Shown here one piece after another: positions 35,693 through 38,657 of a stretch of DNA of 38,657 nt. The DNA comes from Candidatus Woesearchaeota archaeon. Lineage in GTDB: Archaea > Nanobdellota > Nanobdellia > Woesearchaeales > UBA10200. Made by a program: the position numbers and the translations under genes. The stretch is from positions 1 through 38,657 of the forward strand of contig JACPBN010000041.1 in NCBI GenBank assembly GCA_016180275.1, read 5' to 3'. Within the stretch, counting starts at the first letter, position 1. Each line of letters opens with the position of its first letter. A model generated the notes under the pieces. The model searched no databases and was not told the origin of the DNA. It worked only from the letters and a program-made list of their open reading frames with translations.

Positions 35693-36010
35693 CTACCTAA
35701 CTTTGAAATCAAGCGCAAAAAAATCAATCTTTTTGTTTTCAACATTCTCATACCTGTCTCCTTTTTTACTAAAGTCATACCTGTCATGGCCTAATCCCAT
35801 GATTATTTTTATTAGAGCATTGACAGACTTTCCTTTATGTTCCTGGCTTCCCAAGCATCTTATAGCAACTTTTTTTCCTATAGCAACCCAGTCAGGTTTA
35901 GATTTAACGCTATATTCCGAAATTTTGATCTGATAAACAGGAACTGCCATTTCTGCCAGATGAGAAACATTGTTTATTAAGCTTTCTGAAGCGTTACCCC
36001 TACATTTCAC
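35693..36010 (-). CDS. Hypothetical protein
   Basis: 105 aa, tightly linked to 35465-35686. Confidence 0.4.
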   Translation of the reverse strand: MKCRGNASESLINNVSHLAEMAVPVYQIKISEYSVKSKPDWVAIGKKVAIRCLGSQEHKGKSVNALIKIIMGLGHDRYDFSKKGDRYENVENKKIDFFALDFKVR

Positions 36011-36078
36011 AAAAAAACAAAAAAATTCATGATTTGTAGAGGTAATGGATGCTATAACTGAAATAGTTTCCGGATAAC

Positions 36079-36119
36079 AAAGGTATTTTTTATACCTTTT
36101 GTAGGTATAATATATACCT
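36079..36119. repeat. Two tandem hairpins with GGTAT/ATACC arms
   Basis: AAAGGTAT-TTTTT-ATACCTTT (36079-36099) and AGGTATA-ATA-TATACCT (36103-36119). Confidence 0.6.
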
Positions 36120-36145
36120 GAGAGATAATCTTAGCCAATACGATC

Positions 36146-37645
36146 TTATTTCAGGATCTTCACGATGCCATGATTCGCATTGACAATCACCAAATCTCCA
36201 TCCTTAAGCACCTTGGTCGCGATCTTTGTGCCGATGACACAAGGTATCTTGAGTTCTCTGCTTATGACTGCAGCATGGCTTGTGATGCCGCCTTCATCTG
36301 TGATAATTGCTGCAGCTCTTTTCATCGCAGGAACAAACTCTGGCCTAGTCATTGATGTAACAAGTATGTCTCCTTTCTCTACTTTAAATATTTCTGCTGC
36401 ATTAATGCAGACTTTAACTTTGCCAGTGACATTACCTAATGATGCGCACATTCCGTTCAGCTCTTTAACATCATCTTCCTTATGCTGCCTGACAAGCATA
36501 GATTTGATCTCTTTGTATCTGTCTCCAGTAAATACTTCTAATTGATCTTCACAGTGAATAAATATGCTTGCCTTCCTTCTTTCCTTTAGATTTGTATTCT
36601 TGATAGAACCAACATCATCAGGATTAACTTCATCTGCCAATAGATATTTCAGGTCGCGAGAATCAACCTTAAAACGTTTGGCTATCTCATCGACAAACTG
36701 CTGAAATGCATAGACACCTGACAAAATCACAATCTTTCTCTGGTCTTGCCAGAAAGTTACAAAATCAGTTATCTCAACAAGGTCAATTAATTCGTGGCTT
36801 AAGTTTAGTTCTTTAAAGAGTTTCTTTTTGAGCAAAATATTCTTCTTAAGCTGTGAATCTGTTGTAATGGTTATCTGCTCGTTCTTATCAACTGCTTCCT
36901 TGATCTCAGAAATAACATCATCTGCAGTATATTCTCGTGCCTTGTCCCATTGAGATTTTATCCAGAAAAATCTTTTAATATGGGCATCAACCAGTGCTTT
37001 TAATTTTTTATCTTCAAGAGATGGTTCTTTGCGATTATTTTCTTTTTGATGTTTTTTATAATACTCAACCATCTTCAACATGCTCTTATTAAACTCTGGA
37101 AAGAACATCTTTCTGGTAGGCTGTGTCAGCTCAGTGAAATATTCTGTAAACTTATCCACTTTGCCTATCTTCTGCAAAGCTTTCAGCAAAAGATCCTTGA
37201 ACACAACATCAGTTGTAAGTGAGATTCCTTCAACAAGATGAGACGCTCCAAAAGCAAAATAGAACATGTTTGCAAATTTTTTATAATGAGTCAGTAACTG
37301 TTCGTCATTTAACTTAGACATTTTGTTCAATTGCTCTGCCATATACTTAAAGAAAGGCTTTTTTTCCTCATTGCTCTTTTTATCAAGCCAATCTAAGTAA
37401 TCCTTATCTTTCTTGTACCTTTTCATGAACTCATCGCACATATGGTGAAGGTCTTCTCTGCTGTAGTATAATTCAAGATAATCATTCTGGAAATCATAGA
37501 TAAACTTAGAATACCCATAACCAAGTGTTTTTTTGCATGCAATTATGCCAGAGATTGAAGCCCCAAATACAAAAACAGGGACAGCAGCTATTCCCTGGAC
37601 ATACCAGGATTTTTTTATTAAAGAGTTAATCAGTTCTTTGTTCAT
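36146..37645 (-). CDS. Helical domain + PEP-utilizing swivelling domain, paralog 4
   Basis: ITDEGGITSHAAVISRELKIPCVIGTKIATKVLKDGDLVIVNANHGIVKILK. Confidence 0.85.
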   Translation of the reverse strand: MNKELINSLIKKSWYVQGIAAVPVFVFGASISGIIACKKTLGYGYSKFIYDFQNDYLELYYSREDLHHMCDEFMKRYKKDKDYLDWLDKKSNEEKKPFFKYMAEQLNKMSKLNDEQLLTHYKKFANMFYFAFGASHLVEGISLTTDVVFKDLLLKALQKIGKVDKFTEYFTELTQPTRKMFFPEFNKSMLKMVEYYKKHQKENNRKEPSLEDKKLKALVDAHIKRFFWIKSQWDKAREYTADDVISEIKEAVDKNEQITITTDSQLKKNILLKKKLFKELNLSHELIDLVEITDFVTFWQDQRKIVILSGVYAFQQFVDEIAKRFKVDSRDLKYLLADEVNPDDVGSIKNTNLKERRKASIFIHCEDQLEVFTGDRYKEIKSMLVRQHKEDDVKELNGMCASLGNVTGKVKVCINAAEIFKVEKGDILVTSMTRPEFVPAMKRAAAIITDEGGITSHAAVISRELKIPCVIGTKIATKVLKDGDLVIVNANHGIVKILK

Positions 37646-37692
37646 TTCAATAGCCTCATGTTTGTTCTGGATTCAAATATTTTCTGAGATTA

Positions 37693-38657
37693 TCATTTTA
37701 ATATCTTCACGATGCCTTTGTCAGCATCAACTTCAACTTTCATGCCGTCTTTAAGCACTTTGGTTGCTTTTCTTGTGCCGATAATGCAAGGGATGCCTAG
37801 CTCTCTCGAAACAATTGCTGCATGACATGTCAGTCCACCTTCATCAGTTACTATTGCAGCAGCTTTTTTCATCGCTGGCACAAACTCTGGCTGTGTCATG
37901 CACGCAACTAAGATATCTCCTTTCTGCACTTTTGCGATCTCATTTGCGCCACGGCAGACCTTGACTGTTGCAGTAACTTTGCCAGGTGATGCACAATTGC
38001 CATGCAATTCTTTGAGGTCTCCAAGCTCTTCCTGCATCAATTGGTTGATCATCTTCCCTGCTTTGCTGCCAGTAAACACTATTGCCCTTTTTTCATGGTC
38101 TTTTTCTTTCTGGCTTTCAAAATTTGAGAAGAAGATTGAGGTTTTTCTTCTTTCTTCAAGCATCTGGGATGTAAGATTTCGCAGATTTTTCTCAGTTACT
38201 TCTGCCTGAATAAGATAGCGCATTAGTTCATGCTCTATGTTAAATCTCCTGCCTATCTCTCCCAAGAAATTGTCAGTATAGCTCAGAGTGATTGTAGTAA
38301 CATGCTTTCTGTTGTCCTGCAATTTTGCCATGAAGTCGCTGATTTCCAGCAGCTGGATAAGCTCTTTGCTTAGCTTTAATTCTTTGAAAAGCAGGTGTTT
38401 TCTTTTTTTGGTATCAAGCAGGATTCTCCTGTAATTTTTGGCATTATCTGCCATTTCAGCTGTAATGCCTTTCTTCACTAACTCTTGAACTTCGTGCATA
38501 AAGTAAGCTGCATCCAGATAATGTGTGCAGGAATAACCATTATTGAGCCAGTAATATCTTTTCTCCAATCGCTTTAGCAATGGATCAATATTCTTTCCTT
38601 TAGAAAATTCAATTGCTGCCAAAACAATTTCATTATGGGCTTCGCCTATGAATGATG
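37693..38657 (-). CDS. Helical domain + PEP-utilizing swivelling domain, paralog 5 (5' end beyond window)
   Basis: VTDEGGLTCHAAIVSRELGIPCIIGTRKATKVLKDGMKVEVDADKGIVKILK. The frame is still open at the window edge (SFIGEAHNEIVLAAIEF). Confidence 0.85.
   Translation of the reverse strand, partial: SFIGEAHNEIVLAAIEFSKGKNIDPLLKRLEKRYYWLNNGYSCTHYLDAAYFMHEVQELVKKGITAEMADNAKNYRRILLDTKKRKHLLFKELKLSKELIQLLEISDFMAKLQDNRKHVTTITLSYTDNFLGEIGRRFNIEHELMRYLIQAEVTEKNLRNLTSQMLEERRKTSIFFSNFESQKEKDHEKRAIVFTGSKAGKMINQLMQEELGDLKELHGNCASPGKVTATVKVCRGANEIAKVQKGDILVACMTQPEFVPAMKKAAAIVTDEGGLTCHAAIVSRELGIPCIIGTRKATKVLKDGMKVEVDADKGIVKILK

Overview
Archaeal chromosomal window, AT-rich, with Elp3, TATA-type promoters and DPANN/Woesearchaeota-like gene content (lineage is inference). 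Recognisable content: the tail of a multi-pass membrane protein (TadC/FlaJ-like); a LAGLIDADG endonuclease remnant; Elp3; an HNH domain fused to TM helices, overlapping a truncated ferredoxin-reductase-like gene; a wHTH-MNT/HEPN pair; a pyrimidine operon (pyrD-K-C-B-E-F); MFS and Kef-type transporters; a degenerate ureohydrolase; LemA plus GIDE-like proteins; DHH phosphoesterase; VapBC- and RelBE-like toxin-antitoxin loci; purH and purN; pta; a Fic protein; a hexapeptide acyltransferase; and several small wHTH proteins. Two observations stand out. (1) Two copies (4727-4929 + and 18985-19172 -) of an apparently undescribed ~190-200 nt structured RNA share three near-identical core blocks at almost constant spacing. 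Their long terminal stems have different sequences but keep both pairing and architecture (outer stem, one-sided AT bulge, 9-bp inner stem). (2) A split dikinase system: one stand-alone PPDK_N ATP-grasp protein (23853-24773) and five paralogous proteins made of a variable helical domain plus a phospho-histidine swivelling domain, none carrying the PEP/pyruvate TIM barrel. This resembles rifampin phosphotransferase broken into one kinase and many carriers. One carrier lacks a good start codon and is linked to an upstream wHTH ORF across a T TTT TTA heptamer in the -1 frame. No CRISPR array, rRNA or tRNA was seen. All calls are by eye, with no database search.
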